A DNA stretch of 32,736 nt from a bacterium (GTDB taxonomy: Bacteria > Actinomycetota > Aquicultoria > Aquicultorales > Aquicultoraceae). Position 1 is the stretch's first letter. The number at the start of each line of letters is the position of its first letter. The translations under genes and the position numbers were made by a program. The DNA is taken from assembly GCA_902810715.1 (NCBI GenBank), contig CADDYS010000017.1, forward strand, positions 1 through 32,736, in the 5' to 3' direction. The notes below the pieces were generated by a model. It did not search any database and was not told the DNA's origin. It saw only the letters and a program-made list of their open reading frames with translations. Of the stretch, positions 1 to 7,218 are shown piece by piece.

Positions 1-41
1 TAACCCGTCCGAAGCGATTAACTCTATATAGGATGATATAG

Positions 42-1199
42 GTGTATATCCATACGATTGCATTGAAAAATATAATAAGAAGAAAGAGCAAGATGGCCCT
101 AGTGGTTATCGGTTTAGCGGTAGGCGTGGCCACCCTGGTTGCAATCATTACCGCAATGCTTTCCTTTCAGGCAAACATCGACAAAAAACTCGACACATTT
201 GGGTTTAATATAGTTATCTACCCGTCCTCATCCAACTTGTCGCTCTCTTACGGGGGTTTGACGGTATCCGGGGTGGATACCTACGGCGTGAGGCCGCTTA
301 CTGTGGACGACGTTAAAAAGATCGAGCGTATGCCGAGCGCGGGCAAAATCGCGGCGGTCTCGCCAAAGCTCCTGCAGGTTGCCGAGATAAAAGGCAACAG
401 GGCCCTTGTCGTGGGGACCGATTTTAGCCGCGAGCTTTTGATCAAAAAATGGTGGCATATAATCGGTAAGAGCCCGGCAAGGTCAAACGAGGTGGTTGCC
501 GGCACCGATGCTGCAAAAAATCTTGGGCTAAAAATAGGAGACAATATTAAATTTAGCGGGAGGCTCTTTAAAGTCGTCGCAATACTGAAGGGTACCGGAA
601 GCCAGGATGACGGCCTTATCTTTGCCGATTTAAAGCAGGTGCAGGATCTATCCGGGCAGAAGGGGAACTTAAGCCTAATCGAGATATCGGCCAAAAGTAG
701 CGGTGATATTGACTCGGTTGTAGCCGACCTTGAAAAAACGCTTCCCGAGACATCTGTGTCTTCAATAAAACAGGCGGTAAAGTATAAAGAAAGAGCGGTC
801 GGCTCTGTTGCAAGGTTTGGCCTTGCCGTAAGCGCGATAATAATTGTGATAAGCGGCCTGGTTGTCTTTACCACGATGACCTCTTCGGTGAGCGACCGCC
901 GGCGTGAGATCGGCATCTTCAGGGCGATCGGCTACCGTCAGTCAACGGTTGCCCGGGTTATATTTACAGAGGCATTAATCTTAAGTGCGGTCGGCGGCAT
1001 ACTTGGCTACATTATCGGGTTTGCCCTGATCTACGTGCTGCCGATTTTAATTAAAAAGGTCGAGCTGACGGTAAGTATCAATTTTTCCGTTTTGGCTCTA
1101 TCCATCGGCCTTGCGATTGTTATAGGGATAATTGCAAGCTTGATACCGGCAAGAAGGGCGGCCAATATGGACCCCGCCGATGCTTTGAAGGCTCTTTAA
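42..1199 (+). CDS. ABC transporter permease, MacB/FtsX family
   Basis: This is the membrane subunit of a MacB/LolE-like ABC exporter. A transmembrane helix lies at about residues 18-42, followed by a large extracytoplasmic MacB_PCD-like domain (about 43-260). Three C-terminal helices (about 262-286, 312-336 and 350-372) complete the FtsX fold. The stretch SDRRREIGIFRAIG at about residues 284-297 is the usual cytoplasmic coupling segment that contacts the ATPase. Length (385 aa) is normal for the family. The start is a GTG with AGGA about 8 nt upstream. The ATPase gene follows 32 bp downstream, so the two form an operon. The substrate cannot be read from sequence; the neighbouring copper genes are suggestive only. 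Confidence 0.9.
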   Translation: MYIHTIALKNIIRRKSKMALVVIGLAVGVATLVAIITAMLSFQANIDKKLDTFGFNIVIYPSSSNLSLSYGGLTVSGVDTYGVRPLTVDDVKKIERMPSAGKIAAVSPKLLQVAEIKGNRALVVGTDFSRELLIKKWWHIIGKSPARSNEVVAGTDAAKNLGLKIGDNIKFSGRLFKVVAILKGTGSQDDGLIFADLKQVQDLSGQKGNLSLIEISAKSSGDIDSVVADLEKTLPETSVSSIKQAVKYKERAVGSVARFGLAVSAIIIVISGLVVFTTMTSSVSDRRREIGIFRAIGYRQSTVARVIFTEALILSAVGGILGYIIGFALIYVLPILIKKVELTVSINFSVLALSIGLAIVIGIIASLIPARRAANMDPADALKAL

Positions 1200-1231
1200 T
1201 TACCGGTGAAATAGTGAAAGGGTGAAAGGGA

Positions 1232-1939
1232 TTGGCTTTAGTTATAGCTAAGGAATTATCTAAGTATTATGGCCATGATGAGGAAACACAGGTTCACGCG
1301 CTTGAGGGTGTGAGCTTTGAAATAGAGCAGGGTGAGTATATTGCGGTTATGGGACCATCGGGTAGCGGCAAGTCCACGCTTCTTGCCATCCTTGGCGCCA
1401 TGAGCCCGCCAAGCTTGGGCAGCCTTACGGTAGACGAGATCGATGTCTACGGCCTCTCCCAGGAGAAAAGGGCCGATTTTAGAAGGGAGTACCTGGGATT
1501 TGTTTTCCAGCAGCTCCAACTTATCCCGTATCTTACCGCGCTTGAAAACGTCATGCTGCCGCTGGTCATCACCGATCACAGGGATAAAAAAGAGCTTGCG
1601 GAGCAGACATTGGACCGGGTAGGTCTGGGAAATAAACTAAACCGGCTTCCGTCTGAAATGTCCGGCGGTGAGCAGAGCAGGGTGGCGATCGCCCGTGCGG
1701 TGGTCAACAATCCCCCGGTACTTCTTGCAGACGAGCCGGTCGGGAGTCTAGACAGCAAGACCGGCAGAGAGGTTCTTGAGCTGTTCAAGAAACTTCATTG
1801 CGAGGGGCAGACGATTATTATGGTGACGCACAACCCGGAGTCGATAAGAGATGCCGACCGCATCATCCAGCTAAGAGACGGCAAAATTGTGGATGATGTA
1901 AAGACGAAGGTCGGAGAAAGTGCCGCTCTTAGGCTTTAA
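1232..1939 (+). CDS. ABC transporter ATP-binding protein (MacB/LolD type)
   Basis: This is the ATPase partner of the preceding permease. All motifs are visible: Walker A GPSGSGKST (about residues 41-49), Q-loop FVFQQ (about 91-95), signature MSGGEQSR (about 142-149), Walker B VLLADEP followed by the D-loop GSLD, and H-loop MVTHN (about 198-202). Length (235 aa) is that of MacB/LolD ATPases. The start is a TTG at 1232 with GAAAGGG at 1216-1222, about 9 nt away; an in-frame GTG further up hits a stop at once. The 3' end overlaps the convergent csoR gene by 11 bp, so no terminator separates them. Confidence 0.93.
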   Translation: MALVIAKELSKYYGHDEETQVHALEGVSFEIEQGEYIAVMGPSGSGKSTLLAILGAMSPPSLGSLTVDEIDVYGLSQEKRADFRREYLGFVFQQLQLIPYLTALENVMLPLVITDHRDKKELAEQTLDRVGLGNKLNRLPSEMSGGEQSRVAIARAVVNNPPVLLADEPVGSLDSKTGREVLELFKKLHCEGQTIIMVTHNPESIRDADRIIQLRDGKIVDDVKTKVGESAALRL

Positions 1940-2204
1940 CAAAGCGCTCGATTACGTCTATTAACTCCTGGATGCTGGCATCCTCGCCCTCGTTTGAAAC
2001 GGCGTTTCTTATGCAGCCCTTAATGTGGTCGTCAAGGATGATAAAGCCCACCCTTTGTGTTGCGCCCAGGACGGAGGATACCTGTACCAGGATGTCTACG
2101 CAGTACTTATCCTCCTTAACCATACGCTGGATGCCCCGGAGCTGGCCTTCAATGCGCTTTAACCTTGATAAAATTTTCTCTTTGTCTGCTGAGTACGGCA
2201 TCAT
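1929..2204 (-). CDS. csoR: copper-sensing transcriptional repressor CsoR
   Basis: A DUF156/CsoR-family four-helix repressor of 91 aa. It has the Cu(I) ligand triad at family spacing: Cys35, His60 and Cys64 (C-x24-H-x3-C). The N-terminal motif KILSRLKRIEGQLRGI is the classic family signature. Apo-CsoR binds GC-rich operators, and Cu(I) binding releases DNA. Two adjacent Met codons start the frame, with GAGGTGAG upstream. It is divergent from copA and shares a roughly 400-bp control region containing two G-tract operator-like sites, so it very likely represses both itself and copA. The ligand pattern fits copper rather than the nickel or formaldehyde (RcnR/FrmR) members. Confidence 0.93.
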   Translation of the reverse strand: MMPYSADKEKILSRLKRIEGQLRGIQRMVKEDKYCVDILVQVSSVLGATQRVGFIILDDHIKGCIRNAVSNEGEDASIQELIDVIERFVKA

Positions 2205-2222
2205 ATACTCACCTCAGTATAC

Positions 2223-2261
2223 GTATACCCCTATTATTATGGAAATAGGAGGTTGTGTCAA
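2223..2261 (-). promoter_or_regulatory. csoR promoter with operator-like site
   Basis: On the minus strand, TTGACA (2261-2256) and AATAAT (2238-2233) are separated by 17 bp. Just downstream lies AGGGGTATACGTATAC, which resembles one half of the GC-flanked CsoR operator (TACCCC...GGGGTA). This placement over the start point fits autorepression. It is an inference from pattern only. Confidence 0.6.
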
Positions 2262-2317
2262 TGTTCACAGAAAGTTGTAAACTATTAGGTGGGGTGATTT
2301 CAAAATCTGGATGATGG

Positions 2318-2348
2318 TATAATAATGCCTATAGGGGGGAGGGGTACA
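2318..2348 (+). promoter_or_regulatory. copA promoter -10 and CsoR operator-like G-tract
   Basis: TATAAT at 2318-2323 has only a weak -35 (TGATTT at 2295-2300). It is followed at 2328-2348 by CCTATAGGGGGGAGGGGTA, close to the CsoR operator consensus core (CCTATAGGGG plus GGGGTA). Transcription from here would give a copA leader of roughly 280 nt. Confidence 0.55.
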
Positions 2349-2431
2349 GCGTCAGACGTGAAATGACGTTCCACTTTTACAGGCTACTCAGTAGTAGATG
2401 CTTATCGATTAAGGGGAGGATGACGCTGTAC
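2344..2431 (+). other. structured leader element upstream of copA
   Basis: A perfect 11-bp inverted repeat, GTACAGCGTCA (2344-2354) and TGACGCTGTAC (2421-2431), would form a closing helix. Inside are a CTACT/AGTAG hairpin with a 4-nt loop (2384-2397) and a possible helix GUGAA/UUC-bulge-CAC (2358-2374). The outline resembles a three-way junction RNA. It lies between the copA promoter and start codon. I do not recognise it as a named riboswitch. Confidence 0.4.
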
Positions 2432-2432
2432 A

Positions 2433-2557
2433 GAGCAATGGAACAATAGAACAATCGAGCAATAGACATAGAAGATGGAAAATGGAAAATAAATTAGTCA
2501 TATATTATGGAAGCCTGTTCCATTGCGGTCTATTGTTCAATTGCTCTATTATCGATC
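2433..2557. repeat. stuttered-word inverted repeat
   Basis: The left arm (2433-2467) is built from the repeated words GCAATGGAACAATAGAACAA and GAGCAATAG. Then comes GATGGAAAATGGAAAAT. The right arm (2517-2557) carries the complement of the left (GGTCTATTGTTCAATTGCTC). The arms can pair over most of their length with a few mismatches. The element fills the remaining leader between the structured segment and the copA start. Confidence 0.7.
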
Positions 2558-2608
2558 TAGTGCCTAATATATAGGTCAAATAATGTACGATGGAGTGCTA
2601 GTATTACG

Positions 2609-5062
2609 ATGACCAAGAAATATATTTTACCGGTCACAGGCATGACTTGAGCCTCGTGTGTGCGCCGCGTGGAAACGGCGCTCGGAGCAGCTCAGGATAT
2701 AAAAAACGTAAATGTGAGTCTGGCAAGCCAGAAAGCAGTCATCGAGGTTGAGGAAGGCAGCAACATAAGTGTTTCCGACCTGGTAAAGGCTGTTGAGGAC
2801 TCGGGTTACCACGTGCCGGTTGAGGAGATCACAATCTCAATCGGCGGGATGACATGCGCTTCCTGTGTGAGAAGAGTAGAGCAGGCACTTCTTAAAGTAA
2901 ACGGCGTCGTCTCGGCTAACGTAAATTTGGCGACCGAGAAGGGAGCTGTAAAATATATATCCGAGATGGCAAGCCCGAGGGACTTAAAGCAGGCGGTAAT
3001 AAAGGCGGGCTACGAAGTAAGGGAGCCTGAAGGTGAAAGCGCAGGCGCCCAGGTTAAAAGCGACAGGTCGCGAGACGAAGTCGGCCAACTAAAGAGACGT
3101 CTTATCATAGCCGCAGCGTTGACGGTTATCGTAATGGTCGGAAGCATGCACGAGCTTATCCCCGCGCTTATGCTCATCCCGGATAAGATCCGCTATATTA
3201 TACTGCTTGCGCTGACCACCCCGGTTCAGTTCTGGGCGGGCTGGCGGTTCTACCGTGGGGCTTATCTCACCGCAAAACACGGGAGCACCGACATGAACAC
3301 ACTGGTTGCCGTGGGCACATCGGTTGCGTATCTATATAGTATCGCGGTCACTTTCTTCCCCGGTTTTTTTAAGGCGCAGGGGATTACGCCGGCCGTCTAC
3401 TACGATACGGCGGCAGTCATCATCACCTTGATTCTTTTTGGGAGATATCTTGAAGCCAAGGCCAAAGGGCGTGCCTCAGATGCGATAAAGAAACTCCTGG
3501 GTCTTCAGCCCAGGATGGGTCGCGTGATAAGAGACGGCGAAGAGCTGGATATCCCAATTGAGGATATCCGGGCAGGGGATGTAGTCCTGGTTCGCCCCGG
3601 TGAGAAGATACCGGTTGACGGTGTCGTGGTCGAGGGATATTCATCAGTTGACGAGTCGATGATTACCGGCGAGAGTATGCCGGTCGAGAAGCACGGCGGC
3701 GATGAGATAATCGGTGCGACTATTAATAAAACCGGTTCGTTTAAGTTTAGGGCGACCAAAGTGGGCAGCGAGACCGCGCTTGCGCAGATCATAAAACTTG
3801 TTGAGGAAGCGCAGGGCTCAAAAGCCCCGATCCAGAGACTTGCCGATGTTGTGGCGAGCTACTTCGTCCCAACGGTTATATCAATCGCCGTTTTAACTTT
3901 CATCATCTGGATGATATTTGGGCCGAAGCCGGCCTTTACAGTTGCGCTTCTGAATTTTATCGCGGTACTTATTATTGCGTGTCCGTGCTCGCTGGGCCTG
4001 GCGACGCCGACTGCAATTATGGTTGGCACGGGCCAAGGTGCGCAAAACGGAATCTTAATAAGAGACGCGCAGGCTTTGGAGAACGCGCATAAGATAAACA
4101 CAATTGTCTTGGATAAGACGGGCACGCTCACGCAGGGCAAGCCGGCGGTGACCGACATCGTCGAAAGCAACGGCTTTACCGAGGCTGATGTGTTGCGGTT
4201 TGCCGCATCAGCCGAGCGCGGGTCTGAACATCCTCTGGGCGAGGCTATTATAGCAAGGGCCAAGGAGATGAACCTTGTGCTGGTTGAGCCGAAGAATTTT
4301 GAGTCCTTCACCGGGCGCGGCATCGGAGCGGATATCGATGGGCATGTTGTTATAATGGGTAACTCACGTTTGATGGAAGAGCGCGGCATTGTGCTCGACG
4401 GCACGCTTGAGAGGGCGGTTGCCCTATCCGAAGAAGGAAAGACCCCTATGCTTGTTGCGGTTGACTCAAAAATCGCCGGGGTTGTTGCGGTCGCCGATAC
4501 CCTAAAGCCGAACTCGGCGATGGCGGTCAAAAGGCTTCAAGAGATGGGTCTCGAGGTCGTCATGTTGACCGGAGACAACGAGCGAACCGCTGCGGCGATT
4601 GCGAGGGAGGCCGGTGTAGACCGTGTGCTTGCCGAGGTGCTCCCGGCGGACAAGGCGGTTGAGGTAAAGCGGTTGCAGCAGGAGGGTAAGGTAGTTGCGA
4701 TGGTCGGAGACGGCGTGAACGATGCGCCTGCCTTGGCGCAGGCCGATATCGGCATCTCAATCGGTACCGGTACCGATGTCGCAATCGAGGCCTCAGATAT
4801 TACGCTGGTGGGCGGCGACCTGCAGGGCCTGGTAACATCAATTGCCTTGAGTCGCAAGACGTTAAAGACAATTTACCAGAACCTTTTCTGGGCGTTTATC
4901 TACAACACGATTTTGATACCGGTGGCCGCGGGCGCGCTTTACCCGATCTGGCATATCCAACTAAACCCGATGCTGGCCGCACTGGCGATGGCGTTTAGCT
5001 CGGTCTCGGTTGTATCAAACTCACTTAGGCTGAAGCGGTTTAAGGCACCGCAAGTAAGCTAG
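2609..5062 (+). CDS. copA: copper-exporting P1B-type ATPase CopA, candidate selenoprotein (in-frame TGA at codon 14)
   Basis: This Cu(I) efflux ATPase has two N-terminal HMA domains (about residues 5-70 and 75-140) and eight membrane helices. Key motifs are TGES (about 352), the metal-site CPC (about 457), the phosphorylation site DKTGT (about 501), SEHPLGEA, and hinge GDGVNDAP (about 700). The second HMA has an intact GMTCASC. The first reads GMT-TGA-ASC: the TGA at 2648-2650 replaces the first cysteine codon, and the rest of that domain is intact. I place the start at ATG 2609 because it restores the normal HMA beginning [17 protein letters not shown] lies at 2592-2595, a rather long 13 nt away. 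The alternative GTG at 2660 would remove the metal site and has no ribosome-binding site. Either the TGA is read as selenocysteine (817 aa) or it is a recent nonsense mutation or base error. The stop overlaps convergent abiEii by 4 bp. Confidence 0.9.
2648..2694 (+). promoter_or_regulatory. SECIS-like stem-loop beginning at the copA TGA
   Basis: The TGA itself pairs in UGAGC/GCUCA (2648-2652 with 2690-2694). Then CUC/GAG (2653-2655 with 2685-2687) and, above an internal loop, a perfect GCGCCG/CGGCGC helix (2662-2667 with 2676-2681) follow. The 8-nt apical loop is CGUGGAAA, with G second. The loop starts 17 nt after the TGA, inside the range described for bacterial SECIS elements. The two arginines in this stem are coded CGC CGC, while the same residues in the second HMA domain are AGA AGA and give no such hairpin. 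Confidence 0.55.
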
Positions 5063-5703
5063 CCTTTGGCCTCCTCTAAATCTAAAACAAACGGTTTAAC
5101 ATGGCCCTTAAAAAATGCCTTTACTTCCGCCCAGTCGACTTTATGGTTTGGAAGGTATTCGGGGTCAGGGTCAGGCTCCGCGTCGAAGAAATATACTAAA
5201 GATTTACCTATATGAACAGGGTTTATTCGGTGTTTGCCATATCGATTGACTAACGCTTCTGCAATTTTGTGGAAAGGAATTTCCTGCAGGATAAAATACA
5301 AATCAACAAAGTCTCGTTTGGCACCTCTTTGAGAAATAGCTAATAGTTTCATGGCAGCAATATCTTTAATCCCTGCTAAAGGGATATCCTGGTAATATTT
5401 TTCAACAGAGAGGGGGTATGGGTCATAGAAAAAGGATACTTTCGTCCAGTTTATCGTCAGAATTAAGGTTTCTTCCTCTGATACCAGCACCTCAAAACTT
5501 AACCCCTTTTCTTCAAACTCACGGAGAGATGAACCGGCTGAAAAAGGTTTATTAGTAAAGAAGTCCAGATCGAATGATCGGCGATGACCCAGCGTAAGTG
5601 CTAAAGCAGTGCCTCCAGCCATAATAAACCCGTGGGCTAGAATAAAAGCCTTAAGTTTTTCCAAGAGCCTTTGCTCTTTTTCTCGAAGAATATCAGGATG
5701 CAT
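5059..5703 (-). CDS. AbiEii/AbiGii-type nucleotidyltransferase toxin
   Basis: This 214-aa protein belongs to the DNA polymerase beta-like nucleotidyltransferases of the AbiEii toxin family, which modify nucleic-acid targets such as tRNA in studied members. Visible motifs are the GGT loop (MAGGTALAL, about residues 29-37), the catalytic pair in RRSFDLDFF (about 41-49), the third region [11 protein letters not shown], and the C-terminal KRDFVDLYF signature (about 129-137) typical of this family. The start ATG overlaps the end of the upstream gene by 11 bp, so the two are translationally coupled. It is probably a type IV-like toxin-antitoxin system and may act as abortive phage defence; that role is inferred from family only. 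Confidence 0.85.
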   Translation of the reverse strand: MHPDILREKEQRLLEKLKAFILAHGFIMAGGTALALTLGHRRSFDLDFFTNKPFSAGSSLREFEEKGLSFEVLVSEEETLILTINWTKVSFFYDPYPLSVEKYYQDIPLAGIKDIAAMKLLAISQRGAKRDFVDLYFILQEIPFHKIAEALVNRYGKHRINPVHIGKSLVYFFDAEPDPDPEYLPNHKVDWAEVKAFFKGHVKPFVLDLEEAKG

Positions 5704-6079
5704 CTTCTATACCAAACCATATCTTCCAAAAATCACGTGATTTTCCCCTTATCTTCCTGGATATTAGTAGAGTTTCGATTATTTTTGCGCCCGGATAAAC
5801 TCTCTCAACCCATGCAAGAGCTTTTAGGTCACCTAGTTCCAAAACCCTCTCGATTACATATGAGGCGTTCTCTTTTAGACTAATCCTTTCGGCTGAAACA
5901 TCCCAGAACAGATAATAGAATCTTTCAGGAATCCGTTTTTGTTCTTCAAAAACCTCAACTATTTTGGCTACCTTTGAATCCTTTATGGGGCCAAGATATT
6001 TATGAATAACCCTTGATCCTTTTCGAGAGCCGAGGTAAACGTATTCGTTTTTACCAGCCCGCTTTTTTACTATCGCCAT
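5693..6079 (-). CDS. DUF6922-like antitoxin partner of AbiEii
   Basis: This 128-aa protein lies immediately upstream of, and overlaps, the AbiEii toxin gene. Its C-terminal two thirds (from about residue 50: RFYYLFWDVSAERISL through the ERVLELGDLKALAWV region to SRDFWKIWFG) resembles DUF6922 proteins that commonly precede AbiEii toxins. The N-terminal about 35 residues (KNEYVYLGSRKGSRVIHKYL) form a beta-hairpin-like segment that looks like the start of some transposase-related proteins. An open frame continues upstream to 6211, but I chose ATG 6079. It sits 6 nt from a perfect -10 inside the palindromic operator, and the upstream extension crosses that operator. The antitoxin role is inferred from position. 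Confidence 0.7.
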   Translation of the reverse strand: MAIVKKRAGKNEYVYLGSRKGSRVIHKYLGPIKDSKVAKIVEVFEEQKRIPERFYYLFWDVSAERISLKENASYVIERVLELGDLKALAWVERVYPGAKIIETLLISRKIRGKSRDFWKIWFGIEDAS

Positions 6080-6084
6080 GATTA

Positions 6085-6112
6085 AATTATACCAAACATG
6101 TTTGGTATAATT
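6085..6112 (-). promoter_or_regulatory. 28-bp perfect palindrome: promoter/operator of the AbiEii pair
   Basis: Arms AATTATACCAAA and TTTGGTATAATT flank CATG with no mismatch over 28 bp. On the minus strand TATAAT (6091-6086) has TTGAAT (6115-6110) 18 bp upstream. The expected start of transcription is at or next to the antitoxin ATG at 6079, so the mRNA should be leaderless. The arms also place a TATAAT facing the plus strand. A dimeric repressor, probably the antitoxin, is the natural ligand. Confidence 0.75.
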
Positions 6113-6307
6113 CAAGATAATTCTTGGCACTTGTGTCTGATGACACGTAGCTCTAGAAATCCGGATCAAGGTAAGTGCAGAAACGTAGATATAACTACCG
6201 CTGGATTGCATAAAGTTATCGAGAATAGGAAAATATTATATAAGAATACAAGTAAAGCTCATCTTTTTATGGGCTTTAGCTAAATGCTAACTCATAGGGT
6301 TGATTGC

Positions 6308-7090
6308 ATGGCTTTAGAATCATACAAAATCGCACATCTCTCTGACATCCATTGCGGGGACCCCCGCTTCAGCGACGAGCTTTTTGCCAACGCGGTACAT
6401 GAGATAAACGCGGAGGAGCCCCACGTTACGGTAATCTGCGGCGATTTAACCGTAGCCGGGTATGAAGACCAATTTGCGCAGGCCAAAGAATATATAGATA
6501 TGATCGAGTGCCCCATCAAGATTGTGGTGCCGGGTAACCACGATAGCCGCAACCTCGGCTACCTGTATTTTGAGAGCATTTTCGGCTCCCGGTACAGAAT
6601 GCTCGATCTGCAGTTTGGGATGCAATCTAAAGAGAACTTCGAGGAGCGGATAAAATTTGTGGCGGTGGATTCTACCAAGCCGGACCTAAACGATGGCGAG
6701 GTTGGTCGTGAGCACTACGATTGGCTAAAGGAAGAGTTTACCGAGCCGCACACTTTCAAAGTATTTGTTTTACACCATCACCTGGTGAGCGTCCCGGGAA
6801 CCGGCCGCGAGCGAAATATTGTACTGGATGCCGGCGACGTGCTCGCGCTTCTTCGTGGGTCGGGTGTCAACCTTGTCCTTTGCGGGCACAAACACGTCCC
6901 GTATGTTTGGATGCTCTCCAACACGCTTATTATCAACAGCGGTACGGTTTCCACCCTGCGCACGCGTGGCTATACCCCACCGTCTTACAACTTCATCAAT
7001 ATCATGCCGGAAGAAGTGGTCGTACTCACCAAGACTCCCGGCGAAAACTTTATCGAGGAGTTTTTTTTCCCGAGATACCCCGTGTATTAA
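6308..7090 (+). CDS. calcineurin-like metallophosphoesterase (CpdA-like)
   Basis: A class III cyclic-nucleotide phosphodiesterase/metallophosphatase fold of 260 aa with every metal-binding block: SDIHCGD (DxH), ICGDLTVAG (GD), PGNHDSR (GNHD), LHHHLV (H), and CGHKHVP (GHxH). It is probably cytoplasmic, because no signal peptide is visible. The substrate is unknown; cAMP and other phosphodiesters are possible. The ATG at 6308 is preferred over ATG 6284 because AGGG lies 8 nt before it, while 6284 has no ribosome-binding site. The 228 bp upstream hold the toxin-antitoxin operator and a 9-bp hairpin near 6255-6280, but no gene. Confidence 0.88.
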   Translation: MALESYKIAHLSDIHCGDPRFSDELFANAVHEINAEEPHVTVICGDLTVAGYEDQFAQAKEYIDMIECPIKIVVPGNHDSRNLGYLYFESIFGSRYRMLDLQFGMQSKENFEERIKFVAVDSTKPDLNDGEVGREHYDWLKEEFTEPHTFKVFVLHHHLVSVPGTGRERNIVLDAGDVLALLRGSGVNLVLCGHKHVPYVWMLSNTLIINSGTVSTLRTRGYTPPSYNFINIMPEEVVVLTKTPGENFIEEFFFPRYPVY

Positions 7091-7098
7091 AGGATGCA

Positions 7099-7202
7099 GG
7101 GGTCCGGCATTATAAAATTAAAAATGCAAAATTAAAAATTTCAACGTAAAATTCAAAATTAAGTAATCGTATTCTTAGTGATAGAAATAATACCCGGACC
7201 CT
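7099..7202. repeat. A/T stutter repeat flanked by inverted repeats
   Basis: Short arms GGGGTCCGGCATTAT (7099-7113) and ATAATACCCGGACCCT (7187-7202) are near-complementary with one substitution and one extra base. They enclose a core (7112-7164) made of the word AAAATTAAAAATGC / AAAATTAAAAATTTC / AAAATTCAAAATTAAG. It is MITE-like in outline, with no ORF. It occupies nearly the whole gap before the ROK gene. Confidence 0.6.
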
Positions 7203-7218
7203 ACTTAGGGGATGAGAC

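Noticed and set aside
281-916. Long minus-strand open frame inside the permease gene
   Set aside because: It is a shadow of the FtsX-type coding frame, with no ribosome-binding site or recognisable protein. The same holds for 3859-4530 inside copA and 14105-14740 inside rsmI.
2660-2662. GTG 2660 as the true copA start
   Set aside because: It would delete the HMA1 metal-binding motif and has no ribosome-binding site, while an in-frame ATG upstream restores the normal family N-terminus apart from the TGA.
6080-6211. N-terminal extension of the AbiEii antitoxin frame up to 6211
   Set aside because: It would read through the palindromic operator and lacks a ribosome-binding site; the ATG at 6079 fits the promoter.
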